Positions 43,363 to 52,447 of a DNA stretch of 64,000 nucleotides are shown here, one piece after another; positions within the stretch are counted from its first letter, which is position 1; the number at the start of each line of letters is the position of its first letter. Position numbers and translations under genes: made by a program. The notes beneath the pieces were generated by a model. The model saw only the letters and a list, made by a program, of their open reading frames with translations. It searched no databases and was not told the origin of the DNA. Source of the DNA: Acetobacterium woodii (GTDB lineage: Bacteria; Bacillota; Clostridia; Eubacteriales; Eubacteriaceae); NCBI GenBank assembly GCA_016213825.1, contig JACQZP010000026.1, positions 434,001-498,000 on the forward strand. The letters run 5' to 3'.

Positions 43363-44159
43363 GTATTCCCTTGTTTCTGAAAAATATGAAAAACAATACC
43401 CTTCTGCTTCTTCTTTTTGTGGCATTGATGTCCATTTATCTGGCTGTTATCATTTATATGTATGATCCAAATGGGATTGGCGCATTAGTGGATATGTTAT
43501 CTATTCTACCGGTAACCCTGGTTAACGCCTTGGGATTTGGCACAATTGACAGTGGCCTAACCGGATTTATTGCCAGTATGTTTTATGGATTTCTGATTTA
43601 TCTTTTCCCAATGGTTTACTGTATCATTCTGGCCAATCGGCTGGTGGCAAAGTGGGTTTACGAAGGATCGTTTATTAGCTTATTGAGCACCCCAAACAGT
43701 CGGATTAAAATCATTGTCACCCAGGGAATTTATCTGCTGGCTTCCATTGCCGTTTTGTTTACGGTGCTTTTTCTGGTGGGGTATGGGATGAGTCAACATT
43801 TTTTTCCGGGAATGCTGGATGAAAAAGTATTTTTAAAATTGAATATCGGTGCGTGTCTGATGACTATGACGATTGGGATGTTCTGTTTTTTCTTTTCCTG
43901 CCTGTTTAACAGTACCAAACCAGCACTGTTTTTTGGAGCCCTGCTCCCAATTGTTTTTTTCTTGCTCAATACACTCAGCAAGCTTTCTGAGAAGACGGCC
44001 TTTTTAGGAAAGTTTTCTTTATATAATACTTTTGACGGACTTGCTATTGTTAATGGACAAAGTAGTATCACTTTGATTAGCGGTGGTTTTGCGATGTTTA
44101 TTTTACTGCTGTTTATAGCATCAGTAGGAGTATTCAGTCTAAAACGTCTGCCGGTATAA
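43359..44159 (+). CDS. ABC-2 type permease subunit
   Basis: A hydrophobic protein of 266 residues with about six helices, for example LLLFVALMSIYLAVIIYMY near the start and FAMFILLLFIASVGVFSL at the end. NRLVAKWVYEGSFISLLSTP corresponds to the ABC-2 family motif. It starts at the ATGA overlap with the ATPase gene, showing translational coupling. The exported substrate is unknown. Confidence 0.8.
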   Translation: MSIPLFLKNMKNNTLLLLLFVALMSIYLAVIIYMYDPNGIGALVDMLSILPVTLVNALGFGTIDSGLTGFIASMFYGFLIYLFPMVYCIILANRLVAKWVYEGSFISLLSTPNSRIKIIVTQGIYLLASIAVLFTVLFLVGYGMSQHFFPGMLDEKVFLKLNIGACLMTMTIGMFCFFFSCLFNSTKPALFFGALLPIVFFLLNTLSKLSEKTAFLGKFSLYNTFDGLAIVNGQSSITLISGGFAMFILLLFIASVGVFSLKRLPV

Positions 44160-44178
44160 GATTATTATCTAAATTTAT

Positions 44179-44231
44179 AAGCCAGCAACATCCTAAAGAT
44201 ACTTACGTTAGGGTGGTGCTGGCTTTGTTTT
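44179..44231 (+). terminator. Terminator of the rsmA-ABC operon
   Basis: AAGCCAGCA at 44179 pairs with the TGCTGGCTT ending near 44225, with a partly paired inner stem (CATCCTAA and TTAGGGTG), followed by TGTTTTAG. Confidence 0.72.
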
Positions 44232-44249
44232 AGTTTTTATTTGGTTGTG

Positions 44250-45143
44250 TTATTCAATCGTGTTTCTGAGGATGCCGATTTTTTCTATGGCGGCTTCAAT
44301 TACATCACCATGCTGTAAAAACTGCGGCGGATCAAGCGCAAAGCCGACACCGGCTGGGGTTCCGGTCAGAATGATATCTCCTGGCAGTAGCGTCATACCC
44401 TGGGACAGGTCGCTGATGATCGATGGAATGTCAAAGATCATCCGACCAGTATTGGAGTGCTGTCGCACTTCACCGTTGACCCGGCAGGTAATATCGAGAT
44501 CAAAGGGAATTCTTAAATCATTTTTATGGAGGATTCTCGGGCCCAGCGGACAGAAAGTGTCCAGCGATTTGCCTTTGTACCATTGGGAATGCTTTTTCTG
44601 GAGATCCCGGGCAGTGATGTCGTTGGCAATGGTATATCCGAAAATATAATCTTCCGCGTCTTCTTTTGAGATATCAGAACCTTTTTTGCCAATCACAATC
44701 GCCAACTCAACTTCGTAGTCGATTTGTTTGGTGGCTTTGGCATGGGATAGAATGACGGTGTCCGGTCCGGTAACCGAGGTAGGCAGTTTGGAAAAATAAA
44801 TGGGATTTTCCGGTACTTCTCCCATTGAAGGGATGTTTTTAATCTCTTTGGCGTGGTCCGCATAGTTTTTTCCCAGACAGAAAATATTTCTTGGGGGCTT
44901 AGGTATGGGTGCCAGCAGTTTAACCAAGCTCAGATTAATGCCTAGATTAGAGTGCTCATCCATGACTTTTTTCATGTCTGCCAGCAGTTCATCAGTAGCC
45001 AGTGGAATGAAGTCGATGAGACGCTCGGGAAACTTGAGACCCATCAGCTTTCCGATAGTGGTAATCGGCAAAACCTTTGTTTCATCTGCTGTCAGAATGC
45101 CGCCTTCACTAAATGCGTTGTATTGATAAGTTACGAAATACAT
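44250..45143 (-). CDS. Fumarylacetoacetate hydrolase-family protein
   Basis: The protein has 297 residues. The FAH fold motifs are IFCLGKNYADHAKEI and the metal-binding EVELAIVIGKKG (E-x-E), then GYTIANDITARDLQ and GDIILTGTPAGVGFA. These enzymes cleave or decarboxylate C-C bonds of aromatic breakdown products or oxaloacetate-like acids. The start at 45143 lies behind GGGAGGGA at a good distance; an upstream ATG gives a leader without homology. It is transcribed towards the rsmA operon terminator. Confidence 0.85.
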   Translation of the reverse strand: MYFVTYQYNAFSEGGILTADETKVLPITTIGKLMGLKFPERLIDFIPLATDELLADMKKVMDEHSNLGINLSLVKLLAPIPKPPRNIFCLGKNYADHAKEIKNIPSMGEVPENPIYFSKLPTSVTGPDTVILSHAKATKQIDYEVELAIVIGKKGSDISKEDAEDYIFGYTIANDITARDLQKKHSQWYKGKSLDTFCPLGPRILHKNDLRIPFDLDITCRVNGEVRQHSNTGRMIFDIPSIISDLSQGMTLLPGDIILTGTPAGVGFALDPPQFLQHGDVIEAAIEKIGILRNTIE

Positions 45144-45320
45144 ATAAAATCCCTCCCTTTTTCTTAATATCATACCATTTTCGGGGTTGAAATTCCAGAT
45201 AAATTCAAAGAACAAAAATTCAAATGGTGATAATCTGGGTACCCACAGTTACATATCAATTACTTACCCCCAAAAATGAAATAATATCTTAAGATAACGA
45301 TTTCTTTTAAGCAAAGAGCA

Positions 45321-45349
45321 TTGACAATTCAGGCTAATTAAATTATGAT
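45321..45349 (+). promoter_or_regulatory. Promoter of the pyr operon
   Basis: TTGACA (45321-45326), a 17-base spacer and TATGAT (45344-45349). Start predicted near 45356, giving a leader of about 150 bases to pyrB. Confidence 0.75.
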
Positions 45350-45362
45350 TATTGTAATTAAG

Positions 45363-45475
45363 TATGCAGGCTTTTTGTAAGCGAGGCATAAAGGTGCAAA
45401 AGGAACAATACATTTAATGAGGAAAATTGCCTATTAGAAAGTATGCCGCTATTTTTATAAAGCGGCTAGTTTTTT
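45363..45475 (+). promoter_or_regulatory. pyr leader attenuator with alternative hairpins
   Basis: Hairpin 1: TATGC (45363-45367) with GCATA (45386-45390), inner GCTT with AAGC. Terminator: GCCGCT (45445-45450) with AGCGGC (45461-45466), then six T (45470-45475). GGCATA (45385-45390) can also pair with TATGCC (45442-45447), which would break both and allow read-through. No clear PyrR consensus was found. Confidence 0.55.
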
Positions 45476-45508
45476 GCCCATAATTGTGTTTATGATAGGA
45501 GGAACATT

Positions 45509-46435
45509 ATGTTAAAAGGAAGACATTTAATCGAGCCTGGAGACTTTCAACTGGACGAAATTGAATCGATTATGCAGCTGGCTGATAATATTATTGCAGA
45601 CCCCGAGGGTTATTCTTTGGTTTGCAAGGGAAAATTATTAGCCAGCCTTTTTTATGAGCCTTCCACACGGACACGGTTCAGTTTTGAAGCAGCGATGCTT
45701 CGACTTGGGGGAGAAATCATCGGATTCGACGATCCCAATAACTCATCGGTTTCTAAGGGTGAAAGTCTGGGGGATACCATCCGGACCATCGAATGTTATT
45801 CCGACATTGCGGTAATCCGGCATCCCCGGGAAGGAACCGCCCGACTGGTTTCAAAATTTGCCAACGAAATGCCCATTATCAATGCCGGCGATGGCGGACA
45901 TGAACACCCCACTCAAACATTGACAGACCTACTAACCATCAGAAAATTTAAAGGGGGCTGTGACAACCACGTGGTGGGTGTCTGCGGTGACTTGCTCTTT
46001 GGCCGAACCATCCATTCCCTGGTCAAAACTTTAAGCCGCTATCAGGGTGTAAAATTTGTGTTTATCTCACCGAAAGAATTAAAGATGCCGGCCCATATTC
46101 TCCATCAGCTTGATCCGAAAACCTATACCGAAACCACCAGCCTGGATGAGGTCATAGGTAATCTGGATATCCTCTATATGTCCCGGGTTCAACGGGAGCG
46201 TTTTGTCAGTGAGGAAGAATATCTGCGGTTAAAAAACTATTATATTCTAGATAAAAAGAAAATGAAAAGCGCCAAAGAAGAGATGATTGTCATGCATCCG
46301 TTGCCTCGGGTTAATGAAATCGCCACCGAAGTGGATGAGGATCCCCGAGCAGTCTATTTTGCCCAGGCCAAATATGGCATGTATGTAAGAATGGCGCTTA
46401 TTGCCAAACTTTTGGGAGTGGAGGATAAGAAATGA
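45509..46435 (+). CDS. pyrB: Aspartate carbamoyltransferase catalytic chain
   Basis: The 308-residue enzyme joins carbamoyl phosphate and aspartate, the first committed step of UMP synthesis. The carbamoyl-phosphate motif is STRTRFSFE, then [12 protein letters not shown], and [10 protein letters not shown] closes the active site. AGGAGGAA precedes the ATG. The gene overlaps pyrI by four bases, so catalytic and regulatory chains are translated together. Confidence 0.95.
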   Translation: MLKGRHLIEPGDFQLDEIESIMQLADNIIADPEGYSLVCKGKLLASLFYEPSTRTRFSFEAAMLRLGGEIIGFDDPNNSSVSKGESLGDTIRTIECYSDIAVIRHPREGTARLVSKFANEMPIINAGDGGHEHPTQTLTDLLTIRKFKGGCDNHVVGVCGDLLFGRTIHSLVKTLSRYQGVKFVFISPKELKMPAHILHQLDPKTYTETTSLDEVIGNLDILYMSRVQRERFVSEEEYLRLKNYYILDKKKMKSAKEEMIVMHPLPRVNEIATEVDEDPRAVYFAQAKYGMYVRMALIAKLLGVEDKK

Positions 46436-46866
46436 TCAACGTATCGAAACTGAAAAAGGGTATCATCATTGACCATATTGAAGCGGGACACGGTTTTGAG
46501 ATTTACAAGGAACTGCACCTCAACGATATTGACGATGTGGTGGTACTGCTTAAAAACATTCCCAGCAAGAAAATGAAACAAAAGGATTTAATCAAAATCG
46601 AAACTGACCTGCAGATTGACATGACCGTGCTGGGTCTCATCGATCCCAATGTTACCATCAACTTTGTTAAAAACGGCGAATTGTGCAAAAAAATCAGTTT
46701 GACCTTACCAAAGGTTGTTAATGGTATTATGACCTGCAAAAATCCCCGGTGCATTACCCAATACGAGGATGTCAAAGATATTCGGTTTTATTTGGTCAAT
46801 GAAGAGAAAAAACAATACCGCTGTGAGTACTGCGACGCCTACACCACTTTTATTGACGAAGAATAG
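46432..46866 (+). CDS. pyrI: Aspartate carbamoyltransferase regulatory chain
   Basis: The 144-residue protein has the nucleotide-binding N-terminal domain ([21 protein letters not shown]) and the C-terminal zinc domain with CKNPRC and CEYC, a four-cysteine zinc site. It should bind ATP, CTP or UTP and control the PyrB chains. The ATGA overlap with pyrB shows coupling. It is the last gene before the inverted repeat in the operon. Confidence 0.93.
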   Translation: MINVSKLKKGIIIDHIEAGHGFEIYKELHLNDIDDVVVLLKNIPSKKMKQKDLIKIETDLQIDMTVLGLIDPNVTINFVKNGELCKKISLTLPKVVNGIMTCKNPRCITQYEDVKDIRFYLVNEEKKQYRCEYCDAYTTFIDEE

Positions 46867-46883
46867 ATATTGGTTTCGGCGCC

Positions 46884-46999
46884 GGTACCAACACGTATCA
46901 ATCAGTTGTATGTGCGCAGTTCGGACAGCCATTTCGATTGATAATCGAATTGTCTGTTCGCCCTGAGGCATACAACACGATATGATACGTGTTGGTACC
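46884..46999. repeat. 116-nt nested inverted repeat between pyrI and pyrC
   Basis: Perfect 17-base ends, GGTACCAACACGTATCA (46884-46900) and its complement (46983-46999). Inside are TTGTATG (46906-46912) with CATACAA (46969-46975), CGGACAG with CTGTTCG (one G-U), and TTCGATT (46933-46939) with AATCGAA (46943-46949). No T run follows, so it is not a standard terminator. Confidence 0.75.
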
Positions 47000-47113
47000 T
47001 AGTAGCACTTCAGTGTTTATATTGCCATGGATACATAGGCATGATACTAACTTATTTTTAAATATTTCGATCAAAGCATAATCACTAAAACCAGAAAAAC
47101 AGAAGGAGGAAAG

Positions 47114-48286
47114 ATGAAAACCTTAATCAAGAACGTTGAAATGGTTGATGCCGAAGGAAGACGGTATGGCAAAGTATTGATTGAAGACGGAAAAATCAAG
47201 AAGGTCTATAAAGAAAAGGGGAACGTCAAATCCGAATATGATCAGGAAATTGATGGTCAGGGACTTGTACTCATGCCAGGATTTATTGACATGCACTGTC
47301 ATTTGCGAGACCCTGGTTATGAATATAAAGAAACCATGGAAACCGGGATGGCGGCAGCTTTAAAGGGCGGTTTTACCACGTTGGTTGCGATGGCCAACAC
47401 CAAACCCATTATGGATGATGCGGTTGTTATTAAAGCAAATCTGGATAAAGCGATAGTTTTAAATCAATGCAATCTGATCCAGGTTGCGGCACTAACCAAA
47501 GACTTTGGCGATTCAGAACTGGTTGATTTCAAAACTATTCGCCCGCTGACCAACGTATTTTCTAACGATGGGGTTTCCATCTTAAACTCAGAAATTATGG
47601 TAAAAGGTCTGGAAGCATCCAGCGAACATGATTTTCTGCTGTTGACCCACTGCCAGCCGGAAACCGCTCTGGTCAAACGGGATGTGGAGCTGCTGGCCGA
47701 AAATGGCGGTCATCTTCACGTTTGTCACATCAGTAAAAAAGATACCCTTGATTTAATCCGAGCCGCCAAGGAAAAGGGACTGGACATCACCTGCGAAGTC
47801 ACACCCCATCATATTTTTGCCTCGGCCATGGACTACAAGGTTAACCCATCATTTCGCACCTATCCGGATCGTCGGGCTTTAATCGAGGGCATCAAGGATG
47901 GCATCGTGGACATGTGCGGCACCGACCATGCGCCTCATTCAGAAGAGGATAAGCTTAAGGGAGCACCGGGGATTAATAATTTTGAAATGGCCTTTGCCAT
48001 GTATTACACGGTATTTGACCAAAACAGCATCTCACTGGAAAAACTCAGTGAGATGTTAAGCGATGCCCCAGCCAAACGATTGGGCATTAAAGCCGGACTG
48101 ATCAAAGAACGTTATCCGGCGGATCTGGTGCTGGTGGACCTGAACTGGGAAGGGAAAATCAATCCCAAAGAATTCGTTTCAAAAAGTAAAAACAATCCCT
48201 TTGGCGGTGAGACCTTAAAAGGAAAAGTAATGATGACAATGGTGAAGGGAGAACTTAAATATGATGATAATGGATCGACTCTATAA
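47114..48286 (+). CDS. pyrC: Dihydroorotase
   Basis: The 390-residue zinc enzyme cyclises carbamoyl aspartate to dihydroorotate. The metal motif is DMHCHLRDPG, where class-I enzymes have DxHxHxR, and TDHAPHS carries the catalytic Asp near residue 273. MANTKP also fits. AGAAGGAGGAAAG gives a strong start, so pyrC can be translated on its own after the inverted repeat. It overlaps pyrF by 26 bases. Confidence 0.93.
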   Translation: MKTLIKNVEMVDAEGRRYGKVLIEDGKIKKVYKEKGNVKSEYDQEIDGQGLVLMPGFIDMHCHLRDPGYEYKETMETGMAAALKGGFTTLVAMANTKPIMDDAVVIKANLDKAIVLNQCNLIQVAALTKDFGDSELVDFKTIRPLTNVFSNDGVSILNSEIMVKGLEASSEHDFLLLTHCQPETALVKRDVELLAENGGHLHVCHISKKDTLDLIRAAKEKGLDITCEVTPHHIFASAMDYKVNPSFRTYPDRRALIEGIKDGIVDMCGTDHAPHSEEDKLKGAPGINNFEMAFAMYYTVFDQNSISLEKLSEMLSDAPAKRLGIKAGLIKERYPADLVLVDLNWEGKINPKEFVSKSKNNPFGGETLKGKVMMTMVKGELKYDDNGSTL

Positions 48287-49121
48287 TGATGCTGTAAAAA
48301 AAGGACCCATTTGTGTGGGTTTGGATACAACTCTGAAATTTTTACCAAAATACCTGTTGGACAAAGACTGGTCGGATGGTGAGAAAATAACTGAATTCAA
48401 TAAAAAAATTGTAGACGCCACCGAAGATCTGGCGGCTTCTTACAAGGTACAGATTGCCTGTTATGAATCGCTTGGTCTGGATGGCATGAAAGCCTACAGT
48501 GAAACCGTCAAATATGCCCGCAGCAAAGGGGTTGTCGTCATTGGTGACGTGAAGCGGGGCGATATTTCGTCAACCGGGGATCAATACGCTAAAGGCCATT
48601 TCAGCGGCGATTTCGAGGTCGATATTATGACCGTCAACGCCTATATGGGTGAAGATGCGGTATCGCCCTATTATAAATATATTAAAGAAAACGACAAGGG
48701 CATTTTTATTCTGCAACGGACTTCCAACCCATCGGCAGTTGATCTGCAGAACCTCAAAGTCGGGGATGACACCATCTATGAAGTCATGGGCGATAAGATC
48801 GAAGCTTGGGGAAGTGCCTTCCGAGGTGACCATGGATTTTCGGCCATTGGCTCGGTGGTTGGCCTGACTCGTCCCGAAGAATTTGAAGCCATCCGGGAAC
48901 GCTGTCCCCACACCTTCTTTCTGGTGCCGGGTTACGGCGCTCAAGGCGGAACCGGCGAAGACATTGCCAATATCCTGAAGAAATCACGATGCGCCGTGGT
49001 TAATTCTTCCCGGGGTCTGATCACCGGCCATCAAAAAGCCGGCTGTGAGGATGAAGGCTTTGCCGAGCACATCAGAAACGCGACCCTGGCAATGCAGGAG
49101 GACATTCTTAAATGGCTGTAA
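48261..49121 (+). CDS. pyrF: Orotidine-5'-phosphate decarboxylase
   Basis: The 286-residue enzyme is the longer type of OMP decarboxylase. It carries the catalytic DxKxxD array in GDVKRGDI, then GVGLDTT-like ICVGLDTTLKF near the N-terminus. It makes UMP by removing CO2 from OMP. GGGAGA (48248-48253) lies eight bases before the first ATG. The start lies inside pyrC, and the gene overlaps pyrK by ten bases at the other end. Confidence 0.93.
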   Translation: MMIMDRLYNDAVKKGPICVGLDTTLKFLPKYLLDKDWSDGEKITEFNKKIVDATEDLAASYKVQIACYESLGLDGMKAYSETVKYARSKGVVVIGDVKRGDISSTGDQYAKGHFSGDFEVDIMTVNAYMGEDAVSPYYKYIKENDKGIFILQRTSNPSAVDLQNLKVGDDTIYEVMGDKIEAWGSAFRGDHGFSAIGSVVGLTRPEEFEAIRERCPHTFFLVPGYGAQGGTGEDIANILKKSRCAVVNSSRGLITGHQKAGCEDEGFAEHIRNATLAMQEDILKWL

Positions 49122-49813
49122 TCCTAACTAATACCAGTGTATCACCGGGAATTTTTAAAATGACTGTGGAATTTACCGGTGATGTAAAACCAGGTCAGTT
49201 CTTTATGCTGCGAGCCTGGGACAAGGATCCGCTGTTATCCCGTCCCATCAGTGTACATGACTATACACCCGGCAAGCTGACTTTTTTATACCAGGTGGTG
49301 GGAAAAGGAACCGAAATTTTAGCCCGCCTTCAAACTGGGGATGATGTTACCATTCAAGGTCCTTACGGTAATGGGTTCCCAAAAATTACCGAAGACCTAT
49401 GTGTGGTCGGCGGCGGTATCGGAACGGCACCGCTTTATTATCTGGTTCGAAACTATAAAGCTGAGAACCCTACCGGAAAATGCCGGGTTTATCTGGGCTT
49501 TCGGGATACGCCCTATGGCGTAGAAGCCTTTGAAGCCTTGGCAGACGAGGTTGTTCTGGATGTGGGGGGGATTATTACCCATAAGCTTTCAGTTACACCC
49601 GATGAGACGGTGGTTACCTGCGGACCGGAAATTATGATGGAATCAGTGGCTAAAACTGTGTCGGCAGAGAACACCGTCTACGTTTCACTGGAAGCGCATA
49701 TGGCCTGTGGCATTGGTGCCTGTTTAGGATGCACCTGCGAAACCAAATCTGGCAATAAAAAAGTTTGTAAGGATGGCCCGGTATTTTTACGGGAAGAGGT
49801 GTTTTATGTCTAA
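49112..49813 (+). CDS. pyrK: Dihydroorotate dehydrogenase electron-transfer subunit
   Basis: The 233-residue protein has an FAD domain (RPISVHDY), an NAD site (VVGGGIGTAPLYYL) and a C-terminal 2Fe-2S site with four cysteines (ACGIGACLGCTCE and KVCKDG). It passes electrons from PyrD to NAD, so the pathway uses the NAD-linked class-1B enzyme. It overlaps pyrF and pyrD by a few bases each. Confidence 0.93.
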   Translation: MAVILTNTSVSPGIFKMTVEFTGDVKPGQFFMLRAWDKDPLLSRPISVHDYTPGKLTFLYQVVGKGTEILARLQTGDDVTIQGPYGNGFPKITEDLCVVGGGIGTAPLYYLVRNYKAENPTGKCRVYLGFRDTPYGVEAFEALADEVVLDVGGIITHKLSVTPDETVVTCGPEIMMESVAKTVSAENTVYVSLEAHMACGIGACLGCTCETKSGNKKVCKDGPVFLREEVFYV

Positions 49814-50711
49814 ATGTCTGGAAACAAAATTTAATGACATTCTCTTTAAAAACCCGGTGATCCCGGCATCCGGAACCTTCGGCTTTGGTCGCGAATATGA
49901 AGCTTTCTATGATCTGGCTAAACTGGGTGGGCTCTGTTCCAAAGGGCTAACCCTGGAACCTAAACCGGGGAACAAGGGCATGCGTCTCTGGGAAACACCA
50001 GCGGGACTGATGAACAGCATCGGTCTGGAAAACCCGGGAATCGATGCTTTTATCAAAACCGAATGGCCCCATCTAAAAGCAATTGATACCGTCACGGTTA
50101 TTAATGTCGGCGGAAAAGATGAAGAGTCTTATCTGACTGCCATAGAAAAACTGAATGCCATTGATGCCCAGCTCATCGAGCTGAACATCTCCTGTCCCAA
50201 TGTGAAGGCCGGCGGCATGGCTTACGGTATGAAGGCGGAAACGGCCGGGGATATCACCAAAAAAGTGGTGGATATTTCCCGCCATCCGATTATGGTCAAG
50301 CTGTCTCCCAATGGTGATTCAATTGCCGATATTGCACTAGCCTGTGAGGCTGCCGGGGCCCAGGGGATTTCGCTGATTAATACCCTTCAGGGCATGGCCA
50401 TCGACTATAAGAAAAAAAAGGTCGTCTTTGACAATCTCTATGCCGGATTATCCGGACCGGCGGTCAAACCCATTGCCCTGCGGATGACGCATCAAGTCTG
50501 TCAAACCGTGAAAATCCCGGTTATGGCCATGGGCGGTATCAGCGATTGGCAAGATGCCTTAGAATTTATCATGGCTGGGGCAACCTGCATCCAAATCGGC
50601 ACCATTAACTTTAATAACCCGATGGCTCCCATCGAGATTATCGAAGGTCTGGAAGCCTATTGCATCAACGAAGGGCTGGCTAATATTGGCGAAGTCCGGG
50701 GAATTGTTTAG
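49806..50711 (+). CDS. pyrD: Dihydroorotate dehydrogenase, catalytic subunit (class 1B)
   Basis: The FMN enzyme has 301 residues from 49806. NPVIPASGTFGFG, ELNISCPNVK with the catalytic Cys, VKLSPN and LINTLQGMAID are class-1B features. It oxidises dihydroorotate to orotate with PyrK. GAGGTG sits five bases before the start, inside pyrK; an upstream ATG would give an N-terminal tail that only reads the end of pyrK in another frame. Confidence 0.93.
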   Translation: MSKCLETKFNDILFKNPVIPASGTFGFGREYEAFYDLAKLGGLCSKGLTLEPKPGNKGMRLWETPAGLMNSIGLENPGIDAFIKTEWPHLKAIDTVTVINVGGKDEESYLTAIEKLNAIDAQLIELNISCPNVKAGGMAYGMKAETAGDITKKVVDISRHPIMVKLSPNGDSIADIALACEAAGAQGISLINTLQGMAIDYKKKKVVFDNLYAGLSGPAVKPIALRMTHQVCQTVKIPVMAMGGISDWQDALEFIMAGATCIQIGTINFNNPMAPIEIIEGLEAYCINEGLANIGEVRGIV

Positions 50712-50737
50712 TATAAAATATAGAAATGAGGAATAGT

Positions 50738-51313
50738 ATGAGTCAGGAAGTATTAGATATATTAAAAGAAACCGATGCCTTTTTAGAAGGACATTTTTTA
50801 CTCTCATCAGGCAAGCACAGCGACCAGTATGTTCAATGTGCCAAGGTGTTGCGCTTCCCGGATGCCGCAGCTAAGGTGCTGGCCCCAGTAGTGGAACAAT
50901 TAAAAGCATTAGAAATTGATAAGGTTGTTGGACCAGCTATGGGCGGGGTCATCGTCTCTTACGAAATCGGCCGTCAATTGGGCAAAGAATCAATTTTCAC
51001 CGAACGTAAAGACGGACTGATGGAACTGCGACGGGGCTTTGAAATCAAACCCGGTGAACGCGTTATCATCACCGAAGACGTGGTCACCACTGGAAAATCC
51101 ACCATTGAAACGAAAAAAGTATTGGAAGAACTGGGGGCGGTTGTTTTAGGCGTTGCCTGCATCGCCGACCGTCGGGCTGCCGGTGTTGAAATTGACATGC
51201 CCATCTACTCATCGATTAAACTGGAAATTACTGCCTGGGATCCCGACGAGTGCCCGGTTTGCAAAGCCGGTAAAGTTGCTTTAGTAAAACCAGGTTCCAG
51301 AGGCAATGCTTAA
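50738..51313 (+). CDS. pyrE: Orotate phosphoribosyltransferase
   Basis: The 191-residue enzyme makes OMP from orotate and PRPP. The PRPP-binding loop is VIITEDVVTTGKST and the start of the fold is HFLLSSGKHSDQYVQ. ATG 50738 is preceded by GAGGAAT; the ATG at 50726 is less likely. It follows pyrD by 26 bases, so it ends the run of pyr genes. Confidence 0.93.
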   Translation: MSQEVLDILKETDAFLEGHFLLSSGKHSDQYVQCAKVLRFPDAAAKVLAPVVEQLKALEIDKVVGPAMGGVIVSYEIGRQLGKESIFTERKDGLMELRRGFEIKPGERVIITEDVVTTGKSTIETKKVLEELGAVVLGVACIADRRAAGVEIDMPIYSSIKLEITAWDPDECPVCKAGKVALVKPGSRGNA

Positions 51314-51352
51314 TAATTAAGTTTACAATTAAATTTATATAGGAGGAACAAG

Positions 51353-51874
51353 ATGAAAAACAAAAAGATTATCGCGTTGATCAGTAATGATTTTGAAGAT
51401 CTTGAATTATGGTATCCGATGCTTCGCTTGCGCGAAGAAGGGGTAACCGTTCATGTTGTGGGGGAAGAAGCAGGTAAAAAGTACATTGGTAAATACGGTG
51501 TACCCTGTGTTTCCGATCTGGCCTATACTGATATTAACCCTGACGATTACGACGGCATTCTGGTTCCCGGTGGTTGGGCACCTGACGCCATCCGTCGTTT
51601 CCCAGTGGTTCTGGAGATGATCCGCAACCTGGATGGACGAAAACGGATCATTGGCCAGATTTGTCATGCCGGTTGGGTTCTGATTTCAGCCGGAATTCTC
51701 AAAGGCAAAAATGTCACCAGCACCCCCGGGATTAAAGATGATATGACCAATGCCGGTGCCATCTGGCATGACACCCCATCCATTATTGATGGCCATATTG
51801 TTTCCAGTCGCCGTCCTCCTGATCTGCCTGAATATATGATTGATTATATAAAAGTACTGAAATCTCAGGACTGA
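51353..51874 (+). CDS. DJ-1/PfpI-family protein
   Basis: The 173-residue protein has the nucleophile-elbow Cys in GQICHAGW (near residue 103), with DDYDGILVPGGWAPDAIRR ahead of it. Such proteins are proteases, glyoxalases or stress factors; the exact role is not clear here. The TAGGAGGAA site gives a strong start. It follows pyrE by 39 bases without a terminator, so it may be read as the last gene of the pyr unit. Confidence 0.85.
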   Translation: MKNKKIIALISNDFEDLELWYPMLRLREEGVTVHVVGEEAGKKYIGKYGVPCVSDLAYTDINPDDYDGILVPGGWAPDAIRRFPVVLEMIRNLDGRKRIIGQICHAGWVLISAGILKGKNVTSTPGIKDDMTNAGAIWHDTPSIIDGHIVSSRRPPDLPEYMIDYIKVLKSQD

Positions 51875-51890
51875 TCTGTTGTAGCATTAG

Positions 51891-51920
51891 AAAAAGCCAC
51901 TCAATTGAGTGGCTTTTGTT
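51891..51920 (+). terminator. Bidirectional terminator after the pyr unit
   Basis: AAAAGCCACTCAATTGAGTGGCTTTT is fully self-complementary (only 20 bases or fewer per arm), with T residues on both strands. Confidence 0.85.
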
Positions 51921-51931
51921 TAGCTTGGAAA

Positions 51932-52180
51932 TTAAAATTCCATTTTTTTGACTATGACAGAATTAAGTGCTGATAAGTCTTTTTCTAAAACCGCAATCTC
52001 TGCATCCTTATCTGGCAAAAATTCTAAAATGATCAATCCACTGGTCGCACACTGATTATCAGCTGATTCATGTAAACCAAGACGTGTCTTAATAATACAA
52101 CCGTTTTTGGTTAATAACTCTTGAACTTTCAAAGCTTCATTTTCCCGATTGCCAACTTGGATTCCAATAATTTTTTTCAT
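51932..52180 (-). CDS. Small ACT-like protein, TM1266-type
   Basis: The 82-residue protein has the ferredoxin-like fold pattern of TM1266/iron-only hydrogenase-system regulator proteins (IIGIQVGNRENEALKVQELL, then CIIKTRLGLH and SGLIILEFLPDKD). The match is by eye, so the family is not certain. GGGAGGG precedes the ATG. It ends at the terminator shared with the pyr unit. Confidence 0.6.
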   Translation of the reverse strand: MKKIIGIQVGNRENEALKVQELLTKNGCIIKTRLGLHESADNQCATSGLIILEFLPDKDAEIAVLEKDLSALNSVIVKKMEF

Positions 52181-52447
52181 AACAAACCCTCCCTACATAG
52201 TTTTATTGATTATAACCTTTTATTAGATTTGAATCAATCTAAACTTTGATTAGTTGCGATTTAGTTATCGACAAGTAAAAATTCTTCAAAATAAATCATA
52301 AAGGAAAATATGCTGATTTTAAATGACGTTGAGAAAAAATATCAATGAATTCTGAAAAAGCCATTTGATTAAGTAAAGCAACAATGGATATATATATTGA
52401 GACAGCAAGTATAGATGTCTTAAAAATTGATTTTAAAGGAGTTACTC

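Noticed and set aside
46884-46999. Inverted repeat between pyrI and pyrC as a plain terminator
   Set aside because: No T run follows the right arm on either strand, and the pyr genes continue after it.
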